Shown: piece by piece, positions 1-8,988 of the stretch
How positions within the stretch are numbered: the stretch's first letter is position 1
How the letters are laid out: every line of letters begins with the position of its first letter
NCBI GenBank assembly: GCA_023807065.1
Contig: JAJJLU010004125.1
Span: 1-18,180 of the forward strand
DNA: 18,180 nucleotides
Source of the DNA: Isotricha intestinalis
Taxonomy: Eukaryota; Ciliophora; Litostomatea; Vestibuliferida; Isotrichidae
Direction: 5' to 3'
The notes under the pieces: generated by a model
The model's input: the letters and a program-made list of their open reading frames with translations, nothing else
Told to the model about the DNA's origin: nothing
Databases searched by the model: none
Program-made: the position numbers and the translations under genes

Positions 1-42
1 ATTTATCATTCAATCAATATATTTATTTTAACTTATTTTAAA

Positions 43-1944
43 TCAACTAACATTTTTAAAAAATGAATCAATAGAGCTATAATAAGTATAACTTTTATTT
101 ATTAATGAGTTTATAAAAGATTGTTCAATATCTTTTGATTTTAATTTCATTCTTTTAACACCAAAATAATCATCTAATTCAATTGAGAATTTAATATTTT
201 TTTTTGAAGATAAACTAAATTCTAATAATTTTTGATTTTGATTAAATGAAATGATAATAATTCCATCTTTTTCAATATTTAAATGTTCATTAATATATTT
301 AAGATTCCTATTCATTATTATTAATATTATCTTACTCTCTATTCATTATTATTAATATTATCTTACTCTCTATTCATTATTATTAATATTATCTTACAAC
401 CTATTCATTATTATTAATATTATCTTACTCACTATTCATTATTATTAATATTATCTTACCCTCTATTCATTATTATTAATATTATCTTACCTCCTATTCA
501 TTATTATTAATATTATCTTACAATCTAAATTTTAATTTTTCTTTCTTTACAATCTTTTTTTATTTAATTCTTACTCACTTTTTTCATTTAAATTATAATT
601 ACAATCTTTTTATTATTAATTTTATATTACTCACTATACATTAAAATATTTTTACTCACTATTCATAATTAATATTAATTTTACTAACTATTCATTAATA
701 TTATTATAATTTACTAACTATTAATTTAAACTATTTGAAATAATACTCACTAATATATTTATTCATTTTAAATTACGTCCTAATTATATTTATTTTAATT
801 GATTTACTGACTATATAATTAAATCTATTATTTAACAAACTAAAAATTAATTTTATATATACTATCTATTTCAAAATATTTTTTAAATTTATATTACTCT
901 CTATTTTATTTTTAATTCTTATCTTACTCACTATTCTTTTTAATAAATTATATTACTGACTTTTATTAATTATTATCTTACCTTCTATTTAATTATCATA
1001 ATTTTTATCTTACTCCCTATTTTATTTTAATTATTTATATACCTTCTATTTAATTATAATATTTATTATCTTACCCACTATTTTATTTTTATTTTAATAT
1101 CTTACAATTCAATCTCAATAATTGATTCCTTTAAAAACATATTATAATCTTTAAAAAAATTAGTCATATATTCTAATTCTTTCCAAATATTACCTCCGCG
1201 TGAATTAAATTTAATATTATTAAATTGTAAAATATTTTTTGTATTAATTATTATATTTGGATTTAATTGTTGACTTTTATCTTTCATTTTATATGTTTCT
1301 AATATTTCATTTGCTAATTTAATTTCTAATAAATGTTTTTCTTTAAATTCTTTTAATTGTTTATTAATCATATTTTTCACTTTTTCAATTATTTTATTAC
1401 ATTTATTTTCTACTCTTTTAATCATTTCTTCCATATTTTTAATAATTTTTTCATATTCTTTTATTTCTTTATCTTCTAATAGCATATGATTAATTGGAAT
1501 TATATTATGTGATTTTGGTTCTTTACATAAAAAACAACATGATTTATTACAATCTTTACAATAATTAATTTCTCTATTATGTTTTAAACATTTAATATCT
1601 ATTTCATTAATTGATATTAAAATATGATCTTTATTATTCATATCATGTTTCATTTTACAATTTGAACAAATAAAAGAATTACATTCATTACAATATAATA
1701 ATTGTTGATTATTTTCACAATATTTACATTTTGAATTATCAATTGAAAAACTTTTACTTTTAATAAGATAATCTTCTAAATTTATTTCTCCTTTATGTCC
1801 ATTAATACATTCATATTTAATATAATCTTTATCTTTTTTTCTTATTAATTCAATTTGAGGAATATTAATACAATTTGGACATCTTGAAATATTCATTTCA
1901 GATAATGGAAATATAATTGAAGGTTCAGAGATTAAATCTGTCAT
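43..1944 (-). CDS. Double B-box zinc-finger protein with micro-exon array
   Basis: Proposed 393-residue protein in 28 exons: exon 1 is 1944-1106 (839 nt), then 26 exons of 3 nt, then a last exon 307-43 (265 nt, stop TGA). Exon 1 encodes a Cys/His knuckle (C22, C25, C46, H50), B-box 1 (C73, C76, C85, C88, C93, C96, H100, H107) and B-box 2 (C119, H122, C129, C132, C137, C140, H146, H153). A helical, probably coiled-coil stretch follows at about 155-215, as in TRIM-like proteins but with no RING. B-boxes usually mediate protein contacts; the partner and role here are unknown. Read continuously, the ORF stops at a TAA (1102-1104) that lies inside the GTAAG of the first mini-intron. The downstream ORF's own ATG (313-315) lies inside the last intron, so it is unlikely to be a real start. 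The start at 1944 is the first Met and begins the conserved region. Exon 1 is certain; the joining is inferred. Confidence 0.75.
308..521 (-). repeat. Seven identical 28-nt units at 31-nt period
   Basis: Seven perfect copies of one 28-nt element (minus strand GTAAGAT...AATGAATAG) lie at 308-335, 339-366, 370-397, 401-428, 432-459, 463-490 and 494-521. The triplets between them read, in gene order, GAG, AGG, TGA, GTT, AGA, AGA. The 196 repeat bases show no mismatch while the six triplets take five forms. The units look like the youngest part of the larger array; upstream copies (522-1105) share ends and spacing but differ in sequence and length. The perfect identity suggests recent amplification or homogenisation. 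Confidence 0.95.
308..1105 (-). other. Array of 27 mini-introns separated by 26 three-nt micro-exons
   Basis: Every base of this 798-nt stretch is accounted for by 27 GT...AG segments (21-32 nt) and 26 spacers of exactly 3 nt. Introns, in gene order: 1105-1078, 1074-1046, 1042-1017, 1013-985, 981-960, 956-931, 927-901, 897-866, 862-840, 836-811, 807-780, 776-750, 746-718, 714-688, 684-659, 655-634, 630-606, 602-578, 574-554, 550-525, 521-494, 490-463, 459-432, 428-401, 397-370, 366-339, 335-308. The 3-nt exons are the gaps between them, for example TGG at 1077-1075, AAG at 1045-1043, GGA at 1016-1014, GAC at 779-777, GAG at 493-491 and GTT at 400-398. The 5' site is GTA in 26 of 27 (GTT once, at 836). 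The 3' site is TAG in 23 and AAG in 4. All introns sit in phase 2. Joined, the triplets give 27 junction codons with no stop, beginning FGRESHEEYF and ending LLRGELEE. Both other phases contain a TGA. Spacers are about 31% G+C; intron interiors are far lower. Splicing itself is not observed. Confidence 0.8.
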
Positions 1945-2037
1945 TTTATTTTATATTTATTAAAATTTTTTAATTCTTTATATAATATAATAAATTATTA
2001 TTTATAAGAATTTATATATTTTTTTAATGAAATTTCA

Positions 2038-4710
2038 TTATTGATTATTTAAAATAATAACACAAGGTAAAGGACAAGCAGATAAAAAAATTTTAGTATT
2101 TTCTTTAATATCTCCTATAAAAGAACTTAATAATTCATATTGTGGTAAATTATATTTATTTATATAACCATCAAGTGAAATAGAAGTAAATTTAATCTAT
2201 CATTAATATAAATATCAACAATTATTTTATAATGAACTCAAATAATTTGATATAATTCTTTATTTTTATAAATAAATAGAATTCCAGTATCTACTCCATA
2301 AATACTATAAATTATATTAGTTTCCCCTTTAAAATTATTTGAATTTGTATAATAAAATATATCTTTTTCAGTTATATCTTTTAAAGAATTAGAATCAGTT
2401 GATTTTCTTGAAAAAGATTGATTATTCTTTTGTTAATGCTTTTCTTGAAGAAAATCATTTATTTTTGAAATAGGATTAAATCAAATTTCAAATAATTTAT
2501 AAAAATTATGTATTTCATCTTTAGGAATTTTCCCTTTTAGTATTTTTTCATGAATTAAAGGATGATAACAATAAGGCATATAAATATTATATTTAATTTT
2601 CCTCAAATTTATTTTGATTTTTTTTGTAAAATATAAATCAAACTAATAATTAATATCTTTATTACATTTTTCTTCTAATAAATTTCTAAATTGACAAACA
2701 AATAGAATAGGATTATCTTTACAAGGAATAAGAACTTCATCAACAAAAACATCATCTTCATCTTTTAAATTTCTTTTTTTTTTAAAATAACAGCAGTAGC
2801 TTTTTCATTTTGTTGTTTATTTTTTTATAATTTTTCTAAATTTAATTTATTAATATTAATAAACATTTCAGGTAAAATAAAAAATTCAGAATAATTTCTC
2901 TTAAATCATTTTTTTGAGAAGTAACACTATCAAAAGTTTTATTTAAATTAATAAATAATCTTTCAAGAGCTGCAAAAGTATGAATTTCAATAGCAGTTAA
3001 AGTAAAAGGAAATAATCTTGTTAAATAATTAGAAACATAAGCTGGATTTGAAAAATGATTTCCAAAAACATATGGTATTTTTTCATAATCTAATTCAATA
3101 TTATCTATTTCTTTTTTGTTAAGTGTTAGAAATCAAATAATTTATCTTTAAATGTTTTTTCTGGTAAATTTAATTCTTCTACCATCATTTTATAAGAATA
3201 TATACAATTATTTTTTCTGTCTTTTCCTTTCTCAGTTAATTCCATTAATGCAACTGGAAGTTTAAAATCACGAATTTCTGGTTTTGTTATTAAATCTTCA
3301 TTTAATTCATATTTTGAAGAATACAAGTAAATATAGGATATTGTGTTATATCTCTTAATGCTCTATTTGAAAAAAATTTAACCAAATTATATATTCTAAA
3401 TTAGATATTTGTCCATTTATCCATTTTTTCTGATATTCTTCTAAATTTTTATTATTTATTTTACTATTAATATGATATTATCATTTTCAGTTTTAAATCT
3501 AAAGTAAAATGTTTTATTTATATTTGTAAATATTTCACAAGCTGTTTTATTAAAATAATATTCTCTTCTAAGTATTAGATATATATTTTATAATTTATTC
3601 TTTTAAAATATCCTTTTCCGCTTCTTGATGGTATTAAATTTCCATAACAAATCTTTTTATTTTTATCTAATTCATCATATTCAAAATCATTTAAATCATT
3701 TTCTGACTAAAAAATAGATTCAATAAATATTAAATTTTCGTTTTCAAAATAAAGATTTCCATTTATATGATTTGTTATAGTTATTAAACAACATTTTAAA
3801 TCATATTTTTTTTTGGAATTTTTTCTTCATTAATTGGAAAAGTATTTAAATCAATTAAATATGAACTATCTTCTCTAAATATTGATTTAAATTTATTAAT
3901 ATTGGGTTTGAATGAATTTATATCTATAATAGGTTTTAAAAATGGACAAACCATTTCTTTAGTTAAAAAATGACAAATTTTATATTTTACATCCTTCTTT
4001 TCATTATAAAATACTTTAGAATCGCAATATGAACTATTAAAAGAAAATAATTTTTTTTTTATTTTTAATTATCTTTTTCTATTTTCATAATAACTATAAT
4101 CATTATTTTCTTCTTTTTTATTTTTTAATAATTTTTTAGAGCCATACAAAAATTTGGATTTATATTTTCTAATATTGATATCATTTTTTCAATTTGAGCT
4201 TTATTATAATTTTCAACAAATAATAATAAAATACAAAAAAAATGAGTTTTTTCAGCTATTTAATTGAGTCATCTGATTTTTGTGAAAAAAAATTTAATAA
4301 AATTTCTTATAAATTTAATAATAGTTCATTCATTTCATTTCATTAAATATTTTTTATATAATTCTTCAAATATAGGTAGTAATATATTAATTCGACAAAT
4401 ACAAAGAATTTTTTTTTTTTCCTTTTTTTATATAAAATATTTAACATATTTAAATTAGATAATAAATCTTTTGAAGATAATTCATTTTTTCTTATTTTTT
4501 CACCTAAATATTGACAAATAAAATCTATTCGTTTTTTTGAATAATCTATTTTTCCTTCATATAAATCTAAATTATTAATTATATTTTCCTTATTTTTTTA
4601 TTTATATATATTTTTCAAGTAAATAATCAAAATCAAATTTTTCTAAATATTTTCCTAGCCTATTTTTTTAAAAGTGTGAGTATTTTATCGTCTTTCTTTA
4701 AATTTTCCAT
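2038..4710 (-). pseudogene. Decayed PH-BEACH-WD protein gene
   Basis: No long ORF remains, but three-frame reading recovers a continuous relic of about 890 codons from a possible start at 4710 (MENLKKDDK) to TAA at 2038-2040. About 3450-3900 resembles a PH-BEACH domain (NGNLYFENENLIFIE; LILRREYYFNKTACEIF). The BEACH domain follows: KKWINGQISNLEYIIWLN (about 3360-3450), then ALRDITQYPIF, then PYVFGNHFSNPAYVSNYLTR (about 3010-3080), then a FFILPEMF block. The tail (about 2050-2300, including SLDGYINKYNLPQYELL) looks WD-repeat-like. Intact BEACH proteins work in membrane and lysosome traffic. Lesions include TGA at 2238-2240 and 2481-2483, TAG at 2643-2645 and 3707-3709, and TAA at 2433-2435, 2825-2827 and 4069-4071. 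There are also about ten frameshifts, several in A or T runs (about 2775, 3372, 3815). The stops at 2238, 2481 and 2643 sit where Trp is expected. One frameshift near 2195 could alternatively be a 23-nt GT...AG intron, but introns cannot explain the stops at Trp positions. Confidence 0.85.
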
Positions 4711-4802
4711 TTTTATTTGTTTTAATAAATTAAATCTTCTAATTATTTTATATTTTTTATAAAATATTTCCAAAAAAACATTTAAAAAAAATAATCTTTA
4801 TT

Positions 4803-6089
4803 TTATTCAACTTCATTATCAATTTGAGCATCTGGTACTAATTCTTCATAATTCGAATATTTATTATTATTATTCAATAAATAATTTTGTAATAATTCAT
4901 CAGATTTTTTTCCAATTTTTCCTTCATTATATTTTTTCTATCATAAATAATCATAAACAAAAGCAAAATTTTTCCTTTCTTCAAGTAATTTTTTATTTCT
5001 TTCTCCAAAATTACTTTCAATAGTATAACCACTATTAGTAGTATAAGACTTAGATTTAAAAATAATTCCTCTTTGATTATCAATTTCTTTTTGTAATTCA
5101 ACTTTTCTTCTTTGTATTTTAGAATAATCATTAAATAATCTTTCACTAATAATTTTACTATTATTAGGAGAAGTTATTCTATGATTTGAAATAGAAGTTT
5201 TTGATTTTGCTTTTTTTGGTATCAATGGTGATTGATATTTACTTTTAATATTTAAATTTTTATTATTTAATCTTGGAGAAAAAGAACATAATAATTGCAT
5301 TTCTTCTTCATTTTTATAATAAGCTTTTTCTCTATTTTTTTGGATCTTTGTATAATATTTTTCTTGTCTATCTATAAAATCTCTTGTAATTCCTTCTAAT
5401 TCACGTTTTTTATTTTCATATAATATTTTATTTATATTTGCTTTGTATAAAACTTTTTTGTTTTCATTTTTATTCTGTAAATTATTATTTTGATTATTAT
5501 TATTATAATTAGGAATATTATTATTATTATTTTGATTATAATTTTCTTTATTATAATTAGGAATATTATTATTAATATTTTTATTATAATTTTCATTATT
5601 ATAATTAGGAATATTATTACTATTATTATTATTATTATAATTATTATTATTCTCTATGTTTACATTTAATATTTCATTGTCTTTTTCTTTTTTTAATGTA
5701 TTTATCCATTTTTTTAAATAATATTTAATAGAATTATTCTCATAAATTTCAATTAATCTAAAAGTAAATTTATATTTTATTTTATTTTTATTTTCATTAT
5801 AACCATCAATTATTCCTTTAGCTAAAACTTTTAATTGATTAGGACTTAAAGAAGAAATATAATCAAAAATAGTTCGAATTATAATTTCATATTCTGAAGG
5901 AGTAGGGTTTGTAAAAATATTATTTAAAGATTTATCATCATATAATTTTTGCTCAGGTGGATTTTTGATCTTCTGATTAATCCCAGTAATAACAGCATTA
6001 TAAACACTAATAAAAGTAATTACAGATTCATCGTTTAAAAATTTAATATATTTCAAATAATCCAAAAACTCTTTAATATAATTTTCCAT
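4803..6089 (-). CDS. Asn-rich protein with CSFSPRLN motif, likely one 21-nt intron
   Basis: The uninterrupted ORF runs 6089-4941 (382 codons). Beyond its TGA-TAG, the same frame stays open from 4937 to TAA at 4803-4805 and encodes a plausible tail (KKYNEGKIGKKSDELLQNY...). Removing a 21-nt GT...AG segment (4938-4958) joins both parts into a 421-residue protein. The N-terminal ~130 residues form a compact, mostly helical region. Residues ~145-215 are Asn-rich with three NIPNYN repeats. Residues ~225-275 are charged and helical, leading into the short CSFSPRLN motif. Similar C-[ST]-F-x-P-x-[LI]-N motifs occur in many uncharacterised protist, often cytoskeletal, proteins; I infer nothing firmer. 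The gene is divergent from the Vps29-like gene with 81 bp between the starts. If the intron is not real, the protein simply ends at 4941. Confidence 0.8.
4938..4958 (-). other. Candidate 21-nt intron, phase 0
   Basis: On the minus strand this segment begins GTTTATG and ends GATAG. It contains two in-frame stops (TGA at 4941-4943, TAG at 4938-4940), and its removal restores a 45-codon open continuation. Its size matches the smallest member of the 308-1105 array (21 nt at 554-574). Because 21 is divisible by three, stop readthrough would also keep the frame. An ordinary stop followed by fortuitously open 3' sequence is the main alternative. Confidence 0.5.
5490..5645 (-). repeat. Asn-codon microsatellite with NIPNYN repeats
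   Basis: Lies inside the Asn-rich gene. AAT-type triplet runs alternate with three copies of a segment encoding NIPNYN followed by Asn or Lys-Glu-Asn-Tyr-Asn. It is translated in frame and probably changes length by slippage. Confidence 0.75.
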
Positions 6090-6170
6090 ATTGTTTGATT
6101 ATATTCTAAAAATCAAAAATAATAATTTAAAAAAAAGAAAAAATAAAAATAAAAATATTTTTAAAAGAAA
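6090..6170. promoter_or_regulatory. Shared 81-bp divergent promoter region
   Basis: The only sequence between the start codons of the Asn-rich gene (-) and the Vps29-like gene (+) is A-rich on the plus strand. It must hold both promoters and 5' leaders. I see no TATA-type or initiator motif that stands out from the base composition. Confidence 0.4.
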
Positions 6171-6935
6171 ATGTCAACGAAAATGTTTTCAGATATTAAA
6201 CCATCTTCAAATACAAAAATGTTTGGTTCAGTTAAAAATGATCCATTATCAAATCCAAAGCCAGTAAATCAAACATCAAATCAAAAGAGTCAAACAACAA
6301 CAATAAATCAAAATAATAATAAACCAATACCTCAGGAACCAGAAAAAGATGTACCAGAATGTATATTAATAATGGGTGATGTTCATATACCTAATAGAAT
6401 TGATTCTCTTCCTCCAGAAATAACAAATATATTAGAAGAAAATAAAAATAAATTCAATAGAATAATATGTACTGGAAATTTTGGAAATATGGAAAATTAT
6501 AATTATTTTAAATCTTTATTAGGAAAAGATTATCAATTTAATTTTAATTGTGTTAAAAATGATTTCCAAGATACTTCACTTAGTTTTCCAGAAACTTTAA
6601 CAATAAAATCAAATGAATATAAAATAGGAGTTATTAATGGATATCAAATTGTTCCTTGGGGAGATTTAACAACATTAAGTTCATATAGTAAAAAATTAGA
6701 ATGTGATATATTAATTAGTGGATTTACTCATATAAGGGGAGTATATAATTTTGAAGGAAAATATTTTATTAATCCTGGTACTATAACTGGAGCTTTTAGT
6801 TCTTTAAGTAATAATCCTCCTCCTAGTTTTATGATATTAATTACTGTCAATGATTCTGCTACTTTATATCAATATGAATTAAATCAGAATACTAAAAGCT
6901 TTGATGTTTCAAAAATTGAATTAAATAAAAGTTAA
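6171..6935 (+). CDS. VPS29: Vps29-like retromer subunit with N-terminal extension
   Basis: Encodes 254 residues. Residues ~64-250 match the metallophosphoesterase fold of Vps29, the retromer subunit that binds Vps35 and supports endosome-to-Golgi or surface recycling. Landmarks are LIMGDVHIP (67-74), CTGNFGN (100-106), VKNDF (128-132), INGYQIVPWGD (155-165), LISGFTH (181-187) and INPGTITGA (200-208). Several residues that bind metal in related phosphoesterases are changed: the HGH-type block reads N156-G-Y158, and the GHTH block reads G-F185-T-H187. This fits the known non-catalytic, scaffold role of Vps29. Human and yeast Vps29 begin near the first beta strand, so the ~62-residue Ser/Thr/Gln/Asn-rich N-terminal extension (two KMF motifs, residues 4-6 and 16-18) is unusual. 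The start is the first ATG, after an A-rich leader. Identification is firm; the role of the extension is unknown. Confidence 0.93.
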   Translation: MSTKMFSDIKPSSNTKMFGSVKNDPLSNPKPVNQTSNQKSQTTTINQNNNKPIPQEPEKDVPECILIMGDVHIPNRIDSLPPEITNILEENKNKFNRIICTGNFGNMENYNYFKSLLGKDYQFNFNCVKNDFQDTSLSFPETLTIKSNEYKIGVINGYQIVPWGDLTTLSSYSKKLECDILISGFTHIRGVYNFEGKYFINPGTITGAFSSLSNNPPPSFMILITVNDSATLYQYELNQNTKSFDVSKIELNKS

Positions 6936-7092
6936 AATAAAATTTTTTGTTTTTATATTTTATTATAGTTGTTTTTAAAAAATAGTTTTTTTAAAGTTTA
7001 TTCGAAATTTTCATTAAATAAAAAAGAAAATTAAATAATAATTAACAATAGGATTATTATTTTTCATTTAATATTTATACTTTTTTTGATTG

Positions 7093-8769
7093 TTAATAAT
7101 TAATATATTCAATTTGATTGTTGTCAAATATTTTTGAATCTATTTTTGATATTATATCTTTCATTCCTTTCACTAATTCATTATTATTTACATTTGGATC
7201 ATTTTGTAAGTTTGAATTACAACAATGATTAATGCCTAAGTAACTTAATCCTTGTGCAGTATAAAGAGAATTATTTAAATTTAAATTTGCATCATTCATA
7301 TTTCTTTCCAAAGTAATTGCATAATCCTTTAAAGCAATAAGTGAATTAATTAAATTTTTAACTCTTTCATTTAATTCATTGTTACTTAATTTAAGTAATT
7401 GTACTTTTTTTTCATATTTTGCTTTTAAAATTTCTAAATCATTATTACATTTTGTATTTAATTGAGATAATTTATTTATTTCATTTTGATGTTCTTTTTC
7501 TTTCATATCAAAAGCTTTTAATAAATCATTATATTTTTGATCCATTTTCATATTTTCATCTATTTGAGATTTATTATTTAATTCATATTGTTTTAATTGA
7601 TCCTTTAAATTTTCAATTTCATTTTCCTTTGAATTTTTATTTTTTGATAATTTATTTTTTTCTTCATCTAGCATTAATAATTTTTTTTGTAATATATCTA
7701 TTTCTTGTTGAGATGAATTTTGAAAATCAATAAAATCATTTTGCTTATTATTTATTTGCCTTTGTAATATTTCTTTATCATTTGATAAAGATGATATAAT
7801 ATTATTTTTTTCATTTAAAAGATTTATTTTTGTTTCTAATTCATTTCCTAAATCAATTACTGCTTGATTTAATTTGTAAATATGATTATCTTTATTTTGA
7901 TTATCATTTAATAAATTTTCTAAATCTTCTTTTAATTTTTCTAATAATTGTTTTGTATTGATAGAATCATTTTGAATTTTTAATTTTGAATCATTTAATC
8001 GTTGTTGTAAATCAAGTATTGTCTTATTTAATCTTTCATTTTCTTTATCTTTTCCTTTAATCATTTTTTTTATATCTTCTTTTTGATTTGAAAATTTATC
8101 ATATAAATCTTCATATCTTTTATTTAAATTTCCTAAATCTGTTCTTAATTTTTCATTTTCTAATTTTAATCCATTAATCTCATCTTCATAATGTTTAATT
8201 TGACTTTTATGATTTTTTTCTAAATTATTTATTTTCATTTTTTGAATTTGATTTTTTTTTTCATATTCATCTTTCATATTTTCAATTTTATTTTCATAAT
8301 CATTAATTTGATCATTAAGTTCTTCATTGTTTTTTAACATATTTGGAAGAGTCTTTAATTTATTTTCTCTTTCATTATTTAAAGCTTTTAATTGTAAATT
8401 ATGCTTATCTAGCATTTCAAATTTTTCTTTGCTTACTTCAAGCATTTTTTGATATTCATCAATCAAACAATTTTTACTGTTTATTGCATCCATTAATTGT
8501 GAATTTTGTAATTTCAAACATTCAAATTCAGATTCTAATTCTGTATAATTTTTATTTAAAGAATTATATTCTACAACTAAATTATCATGTTCAGTTATTT
8601 TTTTATTTTGTTCAACTGTCATTATTTGATATGCTTTTAATTTTTGTTGTAATGTTTTTATTTTATCTTTCAATTCTTTTTGAGTTTCTTCATTATTGTT
8701 TGGGTTTGTATTTGATGTTTGATATGAATAACTTACTTGTTTTGAATAATCTGTTTGGATATTATCCAT
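7093..8769 (-). CDS. Long coiled-coil protein, function unknown
   Basis: Encodes 558 residues, mostly Lys, Glu, Asn, Leu and Gln. Near-continuous heptad-like coiled coil runs from about residue 28 to 490, with regular Leu/Ile/Met spacing and few Gly or Pro. The head is a short Tyr/Ser-rich segment (DYSKQVSYSYQTSN). The last ~80 residues leave the coiled coil and include LKDYAITLERNMNDANLNL and a Cys pair in GINHCCNSN, perhaps a small conserved tail domain. No motor, kinase or membrane segment is seen. A structural or tethering role (cytoskeletal, Golgi or centrosomal type) is possible, but composition alone cannot decide. The gene converges on the Vps29-like gene with 157 bp between their stops. 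Long open frames on the other strand here are composition shadows. Confidence 0.9.
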   Translation of the reverse strand: MDNIQTDYSKQVSYSYQTSNTNPNNNEETQKELKDKIKTLQQKLKAYQIMTVEQNKKITEHDNLVVEYNSLNKNYTELESEFECLKLQNSQLMDAINSKNCLIDEYQKMLEVSKEKFEMLDKHNLQLKALNNERENKLKTLPNMLKNNEELNDQINDYENKIENMKDEYEKKNQIQKMKINNLEKNHKSQIKHYEDEINGLKLENEKLRTDLGNLNKRYEDLYDKFSNQKEDIKKMIKGKDKENERLNKTILDLQQRLNDSKLKIQNDSINTKQLLEKLKEDLENLLNDNQNKDNHIYKLNQAVIDLGNELETKINLLNEKNNIISSLSNDKEILQRQINNKQNDFIDFQNSSQQEIDILQKKLLMLDEEKNKLSKNKNSKENEIENLKDQLKQYELNNKSQIDENMKMDQKYNDLLKAFDMKEKEHQNEINKLSQLNTKCNNDLEILKAKYEKKVQLLKLSNNELNERVKNLINSLIALKDYAITLERNMNDANLNLNNSLYTAQGLSYLGINHCCNSNLQNDPNVNNNELVKGMKDIISKIDSKIFDNNQIEYINY

Positions 8770-8988
8770 TTAAAATTTTAAAATATTTTTATGTATACAT
8801 TAATTTATAATTTTAAAGTTTTTTCATATTATACAAATTTTTTTATATTAAAAGATTATATTAAGTAATAATGAGTCTTTAGGAATTTAAAATAAATTTT
8901 TAAAATAAAAAATAATATATAAGGTAAAATTTAAGATATATTTATTATTTATATTTTATTTGTTTGAAGAATTTAAAAATTTGATTCT

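Noticed and set aside
43..315. Stand-alone 90-residue gene starting at ATG 313-315
   Set aside because: Its ATG lies in the last bases of the repeated intron unit (the same ATGAATAG occurs in all seven copies). The frame continues that of the B-box gene when the array is removed.
308..1105. Ordinary minisatellite, CRISPR array, ciliate-type eliminated sequences, or Entamoeba tRNA-array spacer repeats
   Set aside because: A 3-nt spacing is far too short for CRISPR spacers and there is no tRNA gene. Eliminated-sequence (TA...TA) boundaries do not fit, while GT...AG boundaries hold for all 27 units. A DNA-level or translational bypass remains a formal alternative to splicing and is not excluded.
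3126..3326. 66-residue ORF as a gene
   Set aside because: It is one reading-frame fragment of the BEACH domain in the pseudogene (the KYELNEDLITKPEIRDFKLP part).
4264..4458. Plus-strand 64-residue ORF
   Set aside because: It lies antisense to the BEACH pseudogene, is Ile/Phe/Leu-rich and has no recognisable feature.
2038..4710. Intact BEACH gene with many mini-introns, or TGA read as Trp
   Set aside because: Stops interrupt conserved domain positions without flanking GT/AG. TAA, TAG and TGA all occur, and intact neighbours use TGG for Trp and end with ordinary stops.
7419..7733. Plus-strand ORFs at 7419-7733, 8343-8810, 9690-9881, 11334-11522 and 12176-12463
   Set aside because: These are Leu/Phe/Tyr/Ile-rich antisense shadows of strongly A-rich coding genes.
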